From JADLDB01 sp040752975 (lineage in GTDB: Bacteria; Myxococcota; Myxococcia; Myxococcales; Myxococcaceae): a stretch of DNA of 64,000 nucleotides. Position 1 is the stretch's first letter; each line of letters starts with the position of its first letter. This document shows, piece after piece, positions 1 through 8,473 of this stretch. Under the pieces are notes generated by a model, which had not been told where the DNA came from, ran no database searches, and saw only the letters and a program-made list of their open reading frames with translations. The translations under genes and the position numbers were made by a program. Location: positions 41,236 through 105,235 of the forward strand of contig JBFMHF010000007.1 in assembly GCA_040752975.1 (NCBI GenBank). The letters run 5' to 3'.

Positions 1-1586
1 AGTTGCTGCGACGCCCAGCCCACCTGGCCCACCACCGACAGCCACAGCAGCACCGGCCCCGCGCGTACCGGCACGGACAGGTCGCCGCCGAAGCGCGCGC
101 CCATCAACTCGGACAGGCTGTGCACCAGGCCCGCCCGCGCGCCGATGAGGAAGCGCCGGGGGTCCTCCCGCATCGGCACCACGACGCGTTGCTCGAAGCC
201 GCCCGTCGCGTCCACCACGCGGATGAGGGCCTCTCCCTCGGGGATGTCGTCGGGCGCGGTGTAGCTGGCGCGGTACTTCCCGCCGCCCTCGTCCTCCAGC
301 GGGCCCAGCGTGCCGTGGCTCGCGACGGCCACCAGCTTCGCGCCCGGGAGCGGCAACCCGGCTTCGTCGCGCACGTCCAGCTTCAGCTGCCCCTTCGTGC
401 GCCCGTCCGCCGGCAGCGGCGCGGGGACGACTTGCGCCACGGCCTCCTTCGGCAGCGCGGTGGCCGACAGCACGTAGTTGGCGACGCCCTCCAGCTTCTC
501 CTCGCCTACCTTGACGCTGGCGGAGAGCTGCACGAGGCCGCCCGGCGGGTAGTCGGACGGCGCGACATACTGCACCTCGTAGATGCCGTGGCCCCGGTAC
601 ACCAGGCCGCCCACCGGCGCACCGTTGGCTGTCAGCGTCACCTGCTGGTCGGGAAGGCCGAGGCCCTCGTTGTCCAGCACCACCACCTGCAGCGGCGCCT
701 TCGAGACGCCGTCGGCCTGCAGCGGCTTCGACGGCGGGCGCACCACCACCCGGGCGGGCGCGGGCAGGCCGAGCCGCAATTGGGTGGTCGCGTTGGCCGC
801 CTTGTCGCCGTCCACCTCCACGCTGAAGTCCACCTGCGCGGCGTTCGCGTTGACGGGCGGCACGTACCAGTAGACGAAGCGCCCCTGTTCCGCGCGCTCG
901 AAGGTGACGCTGCCCAGCGAGGCCTTCACCTTGATGCGCCCGGGCGCCACCGTCGTCGTCGAGTCGTAGAAGATGTCGAGGCGCGCCCTGTCCTTCCCGT
1001 CGGCGACGATGGCGTGCGGCACCAGCGCGGCCGTCACCTTGTTGTAGGGCGGCACGTTGATGGGCAGCTTCTTCGTCAGCGAGTTGCCGTTGGGCTCGCG
1101 CACCTTCAAGTCGGCGTCGCGCTCTCCGGGCGGCACGACGATGGGCACGTCGATGTGGCGATCCGCGTCCACCACCATCGGGCCGAAGGTGTCGTCGCCT
1201 ACCACCACCGACACCTTCGCGCCCTTCTTCGCGCCCACCGGCAGCGTGGTGGAGCCGTAGAGGGGAATGCGGAGGAACTCGATGGGCGCGTCGGCGCCCG
1301 TCTCGCGCCACACCGCCACCAGCGCCACCTGCGGGAAGCGCGTCCCCGGCGGCGTGTACACCGCACGGTACTTGCCCCGCGCGAGGCGCTGCACCGCGCC
1401 GAAGCTGCCGACGTTGACGGCGAGGCGCAGGGGCCGGAGGTCCGCGCCTTCGGGCTCGTCAATCTGGATGACGACGGCCACCGACTCCGTCTTGCCGAGG
1501 ACGACGGGCGTCTTGTCCAGCGTGAGGGACGCCGCCTGGGCGGCGCAGGAAAGACAGACGAGTAGAGGGAAAAAGTGCGCGCGCAT
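1..1586 (-). CDS. Exported protein with tandem bacterial Ig-like domains, 3' end outside window
   Basis: The reading frame opens at ATG 1586 and stays open to the window edge, so 528 codons are visible and the C terminus is missing. Residues 1-18 (MRAHFFPLL... ending AAQA) form a signal peptide. The rest looks like tandem beta-sandwich (invasin/Big_1-type) repeats: the pattern ADG(K/V/R)-x(8-10)-V-x-D-x-x-G-x-x-x-P recurs near residues 195, 290 and 390. From about residue 493 the sequence (FLIGARAGLVHSL, then VLLWLSVVGQVGW) resembles the first strands of an outer-membrane beta-barrel, so the protein may be an Ig-stalk plus barrel. Its role is unknown; adhesion or envelope anchoring would fit the domains. 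The exported Ig-like assignment is sure from composition; the barrel is an inference from only about 35 residues. Confidence 0.82.
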   Translation of the reverse strand, partial: MRAHFFPLLVCLSCAAQAASLTLDKTPVVLGKTESVAVVIQIDEPEGADLRPLRLAVNVGSFGAVQRLARGKYRAVYTPPGTRFPQVALVAVWRETGADAPIEFLRIPLYGSTTLPVGAKKGAKVSVVVGDDTFGPMVVDADRHIDVPIVVPPGERDADLKVREPNGNSLTKKLPINVPPYNKVTAALVPHAIVADGKDRARLDIFYDSTTTVAPGRIKVKASLGSVTFERAEQGRFVYWYVPPVNANAAQVDFSVEVDGDKAANATTQLRLGLPAPARVVVRPPSKPLQADGVSKAPLQVVVLDNEGLGLPDQQVTLTANGAPVGGLVYRGHGIYEVQYVAPSDYPPGGLVQLSASVKVGEEKLEGVANYVLSATALPKEAVAQVVPAPLPADGRTKGQLKLDVRDEAGLPLPGAKLVAVASHGTLGPLEDEGGGKYRASYTAPDDIPEGEALIRVVDATGGFEQRVVVPMREDPRRFLIGARAGLVHSLSELMGARFGGDLSVPVRAGPVLLWLSVVGQVGWASQQ

Positions 1587-1694
1587 CGAAGACACCTGCT
1601 GCATGGCCACCCCGCGCGAGTATACGGCCGCCCTCTGGGCAGCGCTTCGATCTGGCCAGCGTGAGGTGGTGGCGTGTAGGCGACTCTGCGCGAC

Positions 1695-4052
1695 TCACCA
1701 ATCCACCAATCCCCACAGGGAAGTGTGCTCGTCGGTCCACAGCGGACCCTGGGGCAGCTCGTCCACGCGCGCGGTGGTGCAGCCGTCCTCACGCACCTTC
1801 AGCGCAGCGGCGTCTCTCGAGAGCAGCACCCACAGCGCGCGCAGCGCCCAGCCCTCTCCTGCCGGCGACTCCACCACGAGGCCGTGCAGGCCGAGCTCCC
1901 GCGCGAGGCGCGTCACCACGGGCAGCAGGCGCAGGTAGCGGTTGGAGACGTGGAGCGCGAGGACGGAAGCGTCGGCCGCGAGGTGCCGCTGGTAGAGGAG
2001 GAAGGCCTCCTTCGTCAGCAGGTGCGCCGGCACGCTGTCGCCCGAGAAGGCGTCGAGGACGAAGACGTCGTAGCGGTTGGATGCTTCCGCTTCGAGGGAG
2101 GTGCGCGCATCGCCGAGGACGACTTCGGGCGGGCGAGGCGCATCGGAGAGGAAGGTGAAATGTCCGCCGGCACCCTGGGCCACCTCCACCACCGAGGGGC
2201 TGATTTCGTAGAAGCGGAAGACGTCGCCGTCGCGCGCGTACGCAGCCAGGGTGCCTGCGCCCAGCCCGATGATGCCGACGCGCAGCGGGCCAGGCCGCGC
2301 CGCCAGGAGGCGCCCGATGCCGGAGCCCGGGGAGAAGTACGCGGTGGCCAGCCGCCGCTTGTCGGGGGAGTTCCACTGCGCGCCGTGCATCACGCGGCCG
2401 TGCATCAACACCGTGCCCTTCGGGTCGCGCTCGACGCGCAGTACGCCGAAGAAGTCGCGGCGCCGCAGCAGGACGTCGGCGCCGCGGGTGGTGAGGCTCC
2501 AGCCGAAGAGCACCGCGAGGAGCGCGGCGCCGGCCAACACCGCGCGCCCTCCGCCACGGAGTCGGGTGGCGTCGCCCTCTGCGGAGTCCACATCCGTCGC
2601 GCCATTGGCGCTTCGGTGCGGCGCGTGCCCTGACGCTTCTCGCGTGGAGGCTCCCTGCGTCGAGCTTGCGGAGGCTGCATGCGTCGAGTCCGCGGAGGCG
2701 TGGTGCGAGCCCGGGTTCGCCCCGTCCGCGGAGGCTTCTTGCGCCGTGCCCGCGGAGTCTCCAACCAGCGCATTCGCGGAGGTGTCGATTGCGGGGCCCT
2801 CCGACGTTGCGCTCGGCGCACTTCGATGCCCGTCTGCCGCGGCCGTCGGTACAGCGCTTCCTTTCTGCGGTGTCGGCCCGTTTGCGGGCGCTGCTGGGCG
2901 CTGCGTCCGCGCCGTGCTCACCGCCGCGAGCGCCACGGCCAGCACCAGCCCGGCCGAGGACAGGGGTAGCTCCACGAAGTCCGACGTCACCCGCGGCGCC
3001 ACCACGGCGACGAGGAGGCCGCCCAGCGCGCCGCCGGAGGACACCGCGAGGTAGAAGGCCGTGAGGTGCTCGCCGGGTGGACGCCGCCGCACCAACTCTC
3101 CGTGCGCAGCGACGCAGCCGAGGAAGAGGAAGCCCAGGTAGCCCACGAGGGCCAGCAGGGCGGAGGGCTCCGTCGGGTACAGCGACAGCCCGGCGGCCAG
3201 CACCCCGAAAGCCCCCAGGGCAGGCAACACCAGCCCGCGCCGGTACCAGCGCGCGTGGTCGAAGGTGAGGACGAAGCTGCCGAGGTACAGCACCAGCGGC
3301 GCCACCCAAAGGAAGGGCACCGGCGCCACGTCCTGCGTGAGGTGGTTGGTGGTGGCCAGGAGAAGCGAAGACGGGAAGGCCGCGAGCAGCACCCACGCCA
3401 GCACCCGGCGCGCCGGCAGGCGCTCTTCCCGCACGTCGTCTCGCGGCACCTCGGGCGCCCGCCACGCGATGGCCGCGCACGCGACGGCGAAGGCGACGAA
3501 GCCGACCGACCAACTCCAGGCGAGCATCTTCAGGGGCCACAGCGGCTCGAAGATGATGGGGAAGGCGAGGAGGCCCACCAGCGAGCCCAGGTTGGACGCG
3601 GAGTAGAGGCGCAGGGCCGTCGCGGTGGGCACGCGCTGCGCCACCCACGCCTGCAGCAGAGGTCCGGTGGACGAGAGGGTGAAGTAGGGCAGTCCCACCG
3701 AGAGGAAGAGCAGGCCCAGCAGCCGCAGCGTGGGCGACTCGCTCCCGGCGGGCTTGAGGGCCGCGGAGGGCACCAGCGGCGTGCCCCAGTCGAGGGCCGA
3801 CACCACGAGCGCCGCCACCGCGACGGCCAGCAAGGCCAGGTGGGCCCTGCGCTGCCACGCGCCGCGTAGCCGCCGCACCACGAGGTGAGACCACGCGTAG
3901 CCGCCCAGCAACACCACCTGGAAGAAGAGGAGGCACGTCGTCCACACCGCGGGTGCGCCGCCGAACCAGGGCAGCACCACCTTGCCCACCAGCGGCTGGA
4001 CGAGGAAGAGGAGGAAGGCGCTCGAGACGACGGTCGCGGCGATGCGCAGCAT
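1695..4052 (-). CDS. Fused multi-TM / spermidine synthase-like (SAM-fold) membrane protein
   Basis: This 785-residue protein is placed at ATG 4052 because the first membrane helix (MLRIAATVVSSAFLLFLVQP) starts there; 20 further in-frame codons upstream look non-coding. Residues 1 to about 385 are a polytopic membrane domain. About 385-502 is an Ala/Ser/Thr/His-rich linker, followed by one more TM segment (about 503-522). The C-terminal part has a Rossmann methyltransferase-like fold typical of spermidine synthases: GLGAGT near 596, YEISP near 615, GDAR near 650 and LDAFSGDSVP near 668. The architecture matches bacterial fused MFS/spermidine-synthase proteins. The substrate cannot be read from the sequence, and polyamine synthesis is not certain for this fused class. 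Divergent from the EVE gene, with 58 bases between starts. The linker is encoded by degenerate 24-bp repeats. Confidence 0.85.
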   Translation of the reverse strand: MLRIAATVVSSAFLLFLVQPLVGKVVLPWFGGAPAVWTTCLLFFQVVLLGGYAWSHLVVRRLRGAWQRRAHLALLAVAVAALVVSALDWGTPLVPSAALKPAGSESPTLRLLGLLFLSVGLPYFTLSSTGPLLQAWVAQRVPTATALRLYSASNLGSLVGLLAFPIIFEPLWPLKMLAWSWSVGFVAFAVACAAIAWRAPEVPRDDVREERLPARRVLAWVLLAAFPSSLLLATTNHLTQDVAPVPFLWVAPLVLYLGSFVLTFDHARWYRRGLVLPALGAFGVLAAGLSLYPTEPSALLALVGYLGFLFLGCVAAHGELVRRRPPGEHLTAFYLAVSSGGALGGLLVAVVAPRVTSDFVELPLSSAGLVLAVALAAVSTARTQRPAAPANGPTPQKGSAVPTAAADGHRSAPSATSEGPAIDTSANALVGDSAGTAQEASADGANPGSHHASADSTHAASASSTQGASTREASGHAPHRSANGATDVDSAEGDATRLRGGGRAVLAGAALLAVLFGWSLTTRGADVLLRRRDFFGVLRVERDPKGTVLMHGRVMHGAQWNSPDKRRLATAYFSPGSGIGRLLAARPGPLRVGIIGLGAGTLAAYARDGDVFRFYEISPSVVEVAQGAGGHFTFLSDAPRPPEVVLGDARTSLEAEASNRYDVFVLDAFSGDSVPAHLLTKEAFLLYQRHLAADASVLALHVSNRYLRLLPVVTRLARELGLHGLVVESPAGEGWALRALWVLLSRDAAALKVREDGCTTARVDELPQGPLWTDEHTSLWGLVDW
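2643..2784. repeat. Degenerate 24-bp (12-bp based) minisatellite inside the spermidine-synthase-like gene
   Basis: The core CGCGGAGGC or a one-to-two-base variant begins at 2643, 2667, 2691, 2727, 2751 and 2775, giving spacings of 24, 24, 36, 24 and 24 bases. All are multiples of 12, so reading frame is kept. The array encodes the low-complexity Ala/Ser linker between the membrane part and the SAM-fold domain. Confidence 0.6.
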
Positions 4053-4110
4053 GGGTTTCGCCGATGCAGCGTCGCACGGCCGCCACGAGTTGGTTACAAA
4101 CCCACCGCCC

Positions 4111-4587
4111 ATGACGAAGCGCTATTGGCTGGTGAAGAGCGAGCCCGACGTCTACTCCATCGAGGACTTCGAGAAGGACGGCGTCACCGGCTGGGACGGG
4201 GTGCGCAACTTCCTCGCGCGGAATTTCATGCGCGACCAGATGCAGAAGGGCGACCTCGTCTTCTTCTACCACTCGAGCTGCGAACCGCCGGGGCTGGTGG
4301 GGTTGGGCCGCGTCGACGGGCCGGCGGTGGTGGACCCGACGCAATTCGACAAGAAGAGCGAGTACTACGACGCCACCAGCGACCGGGCGGAGCCACGCTG
4401 GATGATGGCGCGGCTGCGCTTCGTGGAGGCCTTCAAGCAGTTGGTGCCGCTGGAGGCGCTGAAGGCGGATTCGGCCCTCGAGGGGCTCGCGCTGTTGCAG
4501 AAGGGCCAGCGCCTCTCGGTGCAGCCGGTGTCGGAGGCGCACGCGAAGCGGCTGCTCCAGCTCGCGAAGGCGAAGACGAAGGCGTAG
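4111..4587 (+). CDS. EVE domain-containing protein
   Basis: The gene encodes 158 residues, the normal size of a single EVE domain. It starts with the family signature: MTKRYWLVKSEPDVYS, then GWDGVRNFLARNFMR (residues 29-43), GDLVFFYHSS (about 49-58) and later RLRFVEAF. EVE domains belong to the PUA-like fold and bind modified bases in nucleic acid; they often occur near modification-dependent restriction systems, but none is seen here. The ATG at 4111 is chosen because the family begins at this motif; the frame is open further upstream but overlaps the divergent gene's promoter area. The 3' end is four bases from the convergent dctQM gene. Confidence 0.9.
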   Translation: MTKRYWLVKSEPDVYSIEDFEKDGVTGWDGVRNFLARNFMRDQMQKGDLVFFYHSSCEPPGLVGLGRVDGPAVVDPTQFDKKSEYYDATSDRAEPRWMMARLRFVEAFKQLVPLEALKADSALEGLALLQKGQRLSVQPVSEAHAKRLLQLAKAKTKA

Positions 4588-4591
4588 CCGG

Positions 4592-6532
4592 CTACTGCCC
4601 GAACAGCCTCAGCACGCCCGTCGTCATCACGTCGAGGTACGTGATGAGCAGCACACCCACCGCGAGGATGCCGAGGAAGGGCAGGGTGCGGGCATAGAGG
4701 TACGGCAGCGGCTTCTCGAAGCGCTGCGCCGAGAGGAAGAGGTTCAACCCCATCGGCGGGAAGAGGAAGCCCAGCTCCAGGTTCGCGAGGAAGACGATGC
4801 CCAGGTGCACCGGGTCGATGCCGTACGCCGCCCCGATGGGCGCCACCAGCGGCGCCAGCACCACGATGGCGGCGTAGATCTCCAACACGCTGCCGAAGAT
4901 GAGCAGCCCCACGTTGAGCGCCAGCAGGAACACCCAGGGGCTCTTCACGTGCTCGGTGGTCCACTCCAGCAAGGCCGTGGGCACCTCGGCGTCCACCAGC
5001 CAGGAGGACAGCCCCATCGCGATGCCCAGGAGCATCACCACCGCGCCCACCAGCGTCGCCGCCGTCACCAGCACGCGCGGCAGGTCCTTCCGCGGGCTGA
5101 TGGTCTTGAACACCACCATCTCCACGAAGAGGGCGTACGCGCAGCCCAGCGCGCTCGCTTCCACCGCCGTGCCGAAGCCCGACGCCACCGTGGCCACCAC
5201 CAGCGTCGGCAGGCCCAGGTCCCACTTCGCCGCCCACAGCCCGGAGAAGGCCTCCTTCGCGTGGAAGCGCTGCCGCGGCACCCTGTTCCGCACGCCGGTG
5301 AAGATGCCGTAGGCCGCCACCATCGCCATCATCAGCACGCCGGGCGCCAGCCCTCCCAGGAAGAGGTGCCCCACCGGCACCGACGCCACCACCGAGTAGA
5401 GCAGCACCGGCAACGAGGGCGGGAAGAGAAGCCCCAGCGAGCCCGACGCGGTGACGAGGCCGTGGCTGAAGCCCTCGGGGTACTTCTCTTCCTTCAGCAT
5501 CGGCAGGAGCAGCCCGCCCAGCGCGAGGATGGTGACGCCCGAGCCGCCGGTGAAGGTGGTGAAGAGCGCGCACACCACCGTGGCCATGATGGCGACGCCG
5601 CCGGGCATCCACCCGAAGAAGCCCTTGTACGCGCGCACCAGGCGCTTCGCTGCGCCGCCCTCCGCCAGCACGTAGCCGGCGATGGTCAAGAGCGGAATCG
5701 CCGGCAGCGTGGCCGAGGACACCAGGCGGAACGTCTCGGCCGGCACCGCGGCGATGGGCGTGTCGTCGCGCCAGAAGAGCAGCATGGCCGACGCGCCCAT
5801 GATGACGAAGACGGGCGTTCCCGAAAGGAAGGCGATGCCCACGAAGATGAAGAGCAGCGTCACCACCCAGGACGACGCGCCCGTGAGTCCCAGCAGCAGG
5901 GACAGCACGACCGCCAGGAGGGCGACGCCGCGATCGACCCAGGACTGCGGGCCGTGCCCGACGCGCCACACGAAGCGCACCGCCATCAGGGCGAAGGCCA
6001 CCGGCATGATGGCCTCGCTCCACGACACGGGGAGGCTCCCCACCACGTTGCGGCCGCTCTCCGAGTCGGCCTGCACCACCCGCCACGACGCCACTGCCAG
6101 GAGCGCGCACACCGACGCCGAGGTGACGCGCGAGAACAGCCCCGCGGCCCGCGTCGGCCAGCCCTTGGGGATCGCCTCGTGGGTGGACAGCGCGAGGTGC
6201 TTGCCGGTGCCCGCTGCCAGCAGCGCGCCCAGGAAGCCCACCCACAGCGTCAGGTGCTGCACGATGACGGACGCGCTGGCGATCTCCGTGTCGAAGAACT
6301 TCCGCGCCACCGTCTGCGCCACCGGCAGCACCACCATCACCAGCGCCAGCGCGCCCACGAAGAGGCCCACCGCGCGCGTCAGCTTCCGCTCGATGGGCGA
6401 GAGGTCCTTCTCGGGATCCTCGAAGTCCACGTCGGTGGCAGCTGGAGTCTCGGTCACCACGTTCGCAGGCTTCCCCTCAAGGCCCAGAAGCACGTCGTAC
6501 CAGAGGTGCAGCGCGCCACAAGCTTGCTTCAT
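4592..6532 (-). CDS. dctQM: TRAP transporter fused permease (DctQ-DctM)
   Basis: This 646-residue membrane protein combines the small (DctQ) and large (DctM) permease parts of a tripartite ATP-independent periplasmic transporter. Residues about 45-220 form the DctQ-like part with four helices (the conserved W-V-G-F-L-G-A segment is visible), and about 230-646 the DctM part. The DctM part carries the typical GGSGVTILALGG and GSLGLLFPPSLP segments of the Na+/substrate pathway, and a second FPPMGLN near the C terminus. ATG 6532 gives a short cytoplasmic Asp/Glu-rich lead; a longer frame reaches back to 6676 but runs into argC. The matching T and P components (11988-13888) lie 5.5 kb away on the other strand. 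The substrate is unknown; organic acids are usual for the family. Confidence 0.92.
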   Translation of the reverse strand: MKQACGALHLWYDVLLGLEGKPANVVTETPAATDVDFEDPEKDLSPIERKLTRAVGLFVGALALVMVVLPVAQTVARKFFDTEIASASVIVQHLTLWVGFLGALLAAGTGKHLALSTHEAIPKGWPTRAAGLFSRVTSASVCALLAVASWRVVQADSESGRNVVGSLPVSWSEAIMPVAFALMAVRFVWRVGHGPQSWVDRGVALLAVVLSLLLGLTGASSWVVTLLFIFVGIAFLSGTPVFVIMGASAMLLFWRDDTPIAAVPAETFRLVSSATLPAIPLLTIAGYVLAEGGAAKRLVRAYKGFFGWMPGGVAIMATVVCALFTTFTGGSGVTILALGGLLLPMLKEEKYPEGFSHGLVTASGSLGLLFPPSLPVLLYSVVASVPVGHLFLGGLAPGVLMMAMVAAYGIFTGVRNRVPRQRFHAKEAFSGLWAAKWDLGLPTLVVATVASGFGTAVEASALGCAYALFVEMVVFKTISPRKDLPRVLVTAATLVGAVVMLLGIAMGLSSWLVDAEVPTALLEWTTEHVKSPWVFLLALNVGLLIFGSVLEIYAAIVVLAPLVAPIGAAYGIDPVHLGIVFLANLELGFLFPPMGLNLFLSAQRFEKPLPYLYARTLPFLGILAVGVLLITYLDVMTTGVLRLFGQ

Positions 6533-6587
6533 GCGTCCACAGGCCCTGAAGCGCCTCGCGGACGATGCGCGGGCGAGAGGCTGGTGT

Positions 6588-7661
6588 ATGACCCGCGCCA
6601 TGGCCAGGCGCTTCAAGGCGGCGGTGATTGGCGGCTCCGGGTACGGCGGCGGGGAAATGATCCGCCGGCTCCTCATTCACCCCGACGTCGAGCTGGTGCG
6701 CGTCGCGTCGGTGGACTTCATCGGCGAGCCCTTGTCCGCGGCGGACCCGGCGCTCGAGCAGCTGAGCGACCTCGTCTTCCAGGAACTGCCCGCGGGCGAG
6801 GCGGCGAAGGGCGTCGACGTGGTGCTGCTCGGCCTGCCGCACACCGTAGCCGCGGCGAAGATTCCCGAGATCGCCGCGCAGCCGAACGTGAAGGTCGTCG
6901 ACATGAGCGGCGACTTCCGGCTCAAGGACGTGGCGTCGTACGAGAAGTGGTACAAGCACAAGCACCCCTGCCCCGAGCGCCTCGCGGACTTCGTGTACGG
7001 CCTGCCGGAGCTCAACCGCGAGGCCATCAAGAAGGCGCGCTTCGTGGCCTCGCCCGGTTGCTTCGCCACCACCATCGAGCTGGCGCTCTTGCCGCTGGCG
7101 AAGGCGGGCCTCCTCGACGGGCAGGTCGTCCACGTGCAGGGCATCACCGGCTCCTCGGGCTCGGGCGTCGCGCCGTCGGCGGGTACACACCACCCCGTGC
7201 GCGCGGGCAACCTGCGCACCTACAAGCCGCTCGAGCACCAGCACGTGCCGGAAATCCTCCAGACGCTGGAGGCCGCCGGCGCGAAGGGCGTGGGCTTACG
7301 TTTCGTGCCCATCTCGGCGCCGCTGGTGCGCGGCATCTTCGCCACCGCCTTCGTCGAGGTGCCCGACTCGTGGACGCAGGAGAAGGTCGAGGGACTCCTG
7401 CGCGAGCGCTACGCCGGCGAGCCCTTCGTGCGCGTGCCGAAGAAGCGCCTGCCCGAGGTGGCCGCGGTGTCGGGCTCCAACTACGCGGAGGTCGGCTGCA
7501 CCGTCGGCGCTGCCCACGGCGGCAAGCGCACCGCCACCCTCTTCTCCGTCACCGACAACCTCATCAAGGGCGGGGCGGGCCAGGCCATCGAGAACATGAA
7601 CCTGGTCCTGGGCCTCGACGAGAAGGCGTCCCTGGCGGACCCGGGGCCGTGGCCGCCGTGA
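6588..7661 (+). CDS. argC: N-acetyl-gamma-glutamyl-phosphate reductase
   Basis: This enzyme makes N-acetylglutamate semialdehyde from N-acetylglutamyl phosphate with NADPH in arginine biosynthesis. The product has 357 residues, a normal length. The nucleotide-binding GGSGYGG is at residues 15-21, the catalytic Cys158 lies in SPGCFATT, GITGSSGSG follows, and HHPVRAGNL is present near residue 205. The ATG at 6588 is preferred over ATG 6600 because GAGAGG (6575-6580) sits seven bases upstream of 6588 but nineteen from 6600. The stop codon overlaps the next gene in GTGA, so argC and argB are translationally coupled. The gene is divergent from dctQM with 55 bases between. Confidence 0.95.
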   Translation: MTRAMARRFKAAVIGGSGYGGGEMIRRLLIHPDVELVRVASVDFIGEPLSAADPALEQLSDLVFQELPAGEAAKGVDVVLLGLPHTVAAAKIPEIAAQPNVKVVDMSGDFRLKDVASYEKWYKHKHPCPERLADFVYGLPELNREAIKKARFVASPGCFATTIELALLPLAKAGLLDGQVVHVQGITGSSGSGVAPSAGTHHPVRAGNLRTYKPLEHQHVPEILQTLEAAGAKGVGLRFVPISAPLVRGIFATAFVEVPDSWTQEKVEGLLRERYAGEPFVRVPKKRLPEVAAVSGSNYAEVGCTVGAAHGGKRTATLFSVTDNLIKGGAGQAIENMNLVLGLDEKASLADPGPWPP

Positions 7662-8473
7662 AGACCATCGTGCTGAAGCTGGGAGGCGAGCTGGTGCAGT
7701 CGCCCGAGCTGGACACCATCGCGGATGACGTGCGCGCGCTGGCGGACGGCTCCAACCGCGTGGCCCTCGTGCATGGAGGTGGTCCGCAGGCCACCGCGCT
7801 GCAGAAGACGCTCGGCCTGGAGACGAAGATGATCGCCGGCCGGCGCTACACCGACGCGGCCACGCTGGACGTCATGAAGTACGTCGTCGGAGGCCAGCTC
7901 AACTTCGACCTGTGCGCGCGGTTGCTCTCGCACGGCGTGAAAGCGGTGGGCTTCCACGGGGCCAGCGGCCACATGATTCACGCCACGAAGCGGCCGCCGA
8001 AGGTGATGCAGGGCGCGGGGCCGGACCCGGTGGATCTCGGGCTGGTGGGCGACGTGAAGGCCTTCAACGTGACGCTCCTCTCCGACCTCTTCAAGCTGGG
8101 CTACGTGCCGGTGCTGGCGTGCCTGGGCTGCGACGAGAAGGGCCAGGCGCTCAACATCAACGGCGACACGGTGGCCAGCCAGCTCGCGGGCGCGCTCTCG
8201 GCTGACGCGCTGGTGCTCATCACCTCGACGCCAGGCGTGCTGAAGGACGTGAAGGACCCGTCGAGCCGGATTTCGCGCATCACCCGTCCGGAGTTCGACC
8301 GCATGTGCGCCGACGGCACCGTGTCGGGAGGGATGATTCCGAAGCTGCAGGAGTCCTTCGACGTGCTCAAGCACGGCGCGAAGTCCGTCGTCATCGTCGG
8401 GAAGCTGGCGGCCGGAGACTTGAAGCGCGCTGTCCTCGAGCCCGGCAGCGTCGGCACGGTCCTCGTCTCGTGA
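7658..8473 (+). CDS. argB: Acetylglutamate kinase
   Basis: This enzyme phosphorylates N-acetylglutamate, the step before ArgC. The product has 271 residues and begins with the kinase signature (V/M)KTIVLKLGGELV; VHGGGPQ is near residue 32, GRRYT near residue 55, NINGDTVASQLAGAL near 165-180, and GGMIPKL near 223. GTG 7658 is chosen because it overlaps the argC stop as GTGA and starts exactly at the family N terminus; GTG 7649 would add three residues. The gene ends in another GTGA overlap with the M20 peptidase gene. The gene order argC-argB is a common arrangement. Confidence 0.95.
   Translation: MKTIVLKLGGELVQSPELDTIADDVRALADGSNRVALVHGGGPQATALQKTLGLETKMIAGRRYTDAATLDVMKYVVGGQLNFDLCARLLSHGVKAVGFHGASGHMIHATKRPPKVMQGAGPDPVDLGLVGDVKAFNVTLLSDLFKLGYVPVLACLGCDEKGQALNINGDTVASQLAGALSADALVLITSTPGVLKDVKDPSSRISRITRPEFDRMCADGTVSGGMIPKLQESFDVLKHGAKSVVIVGKLAAGDLKRAVLEPGSVGTVLVS

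Noticed and set aside
3..1565. Long plus-strand open frame of 520 codons
   Set aside because: It is the antisense shadow of the Ig-repeat gene; rich in Arg/His with no domain, and the opposite strand carries a signal peptide and Ig motifs.
1789..4542. Minus-strand open frame of 917 codons
   Set aside because: Overlaps the fused synthase-like gene in another frame; Arg/Ala/Gly-rich composition typical of a GC-rich shadow.
4805..7657. Plus-strand open frame running into argB
   Set aside because: Opposite to dctQM and out of frame with argC; only the part from GTG 7658 has argB sequence.
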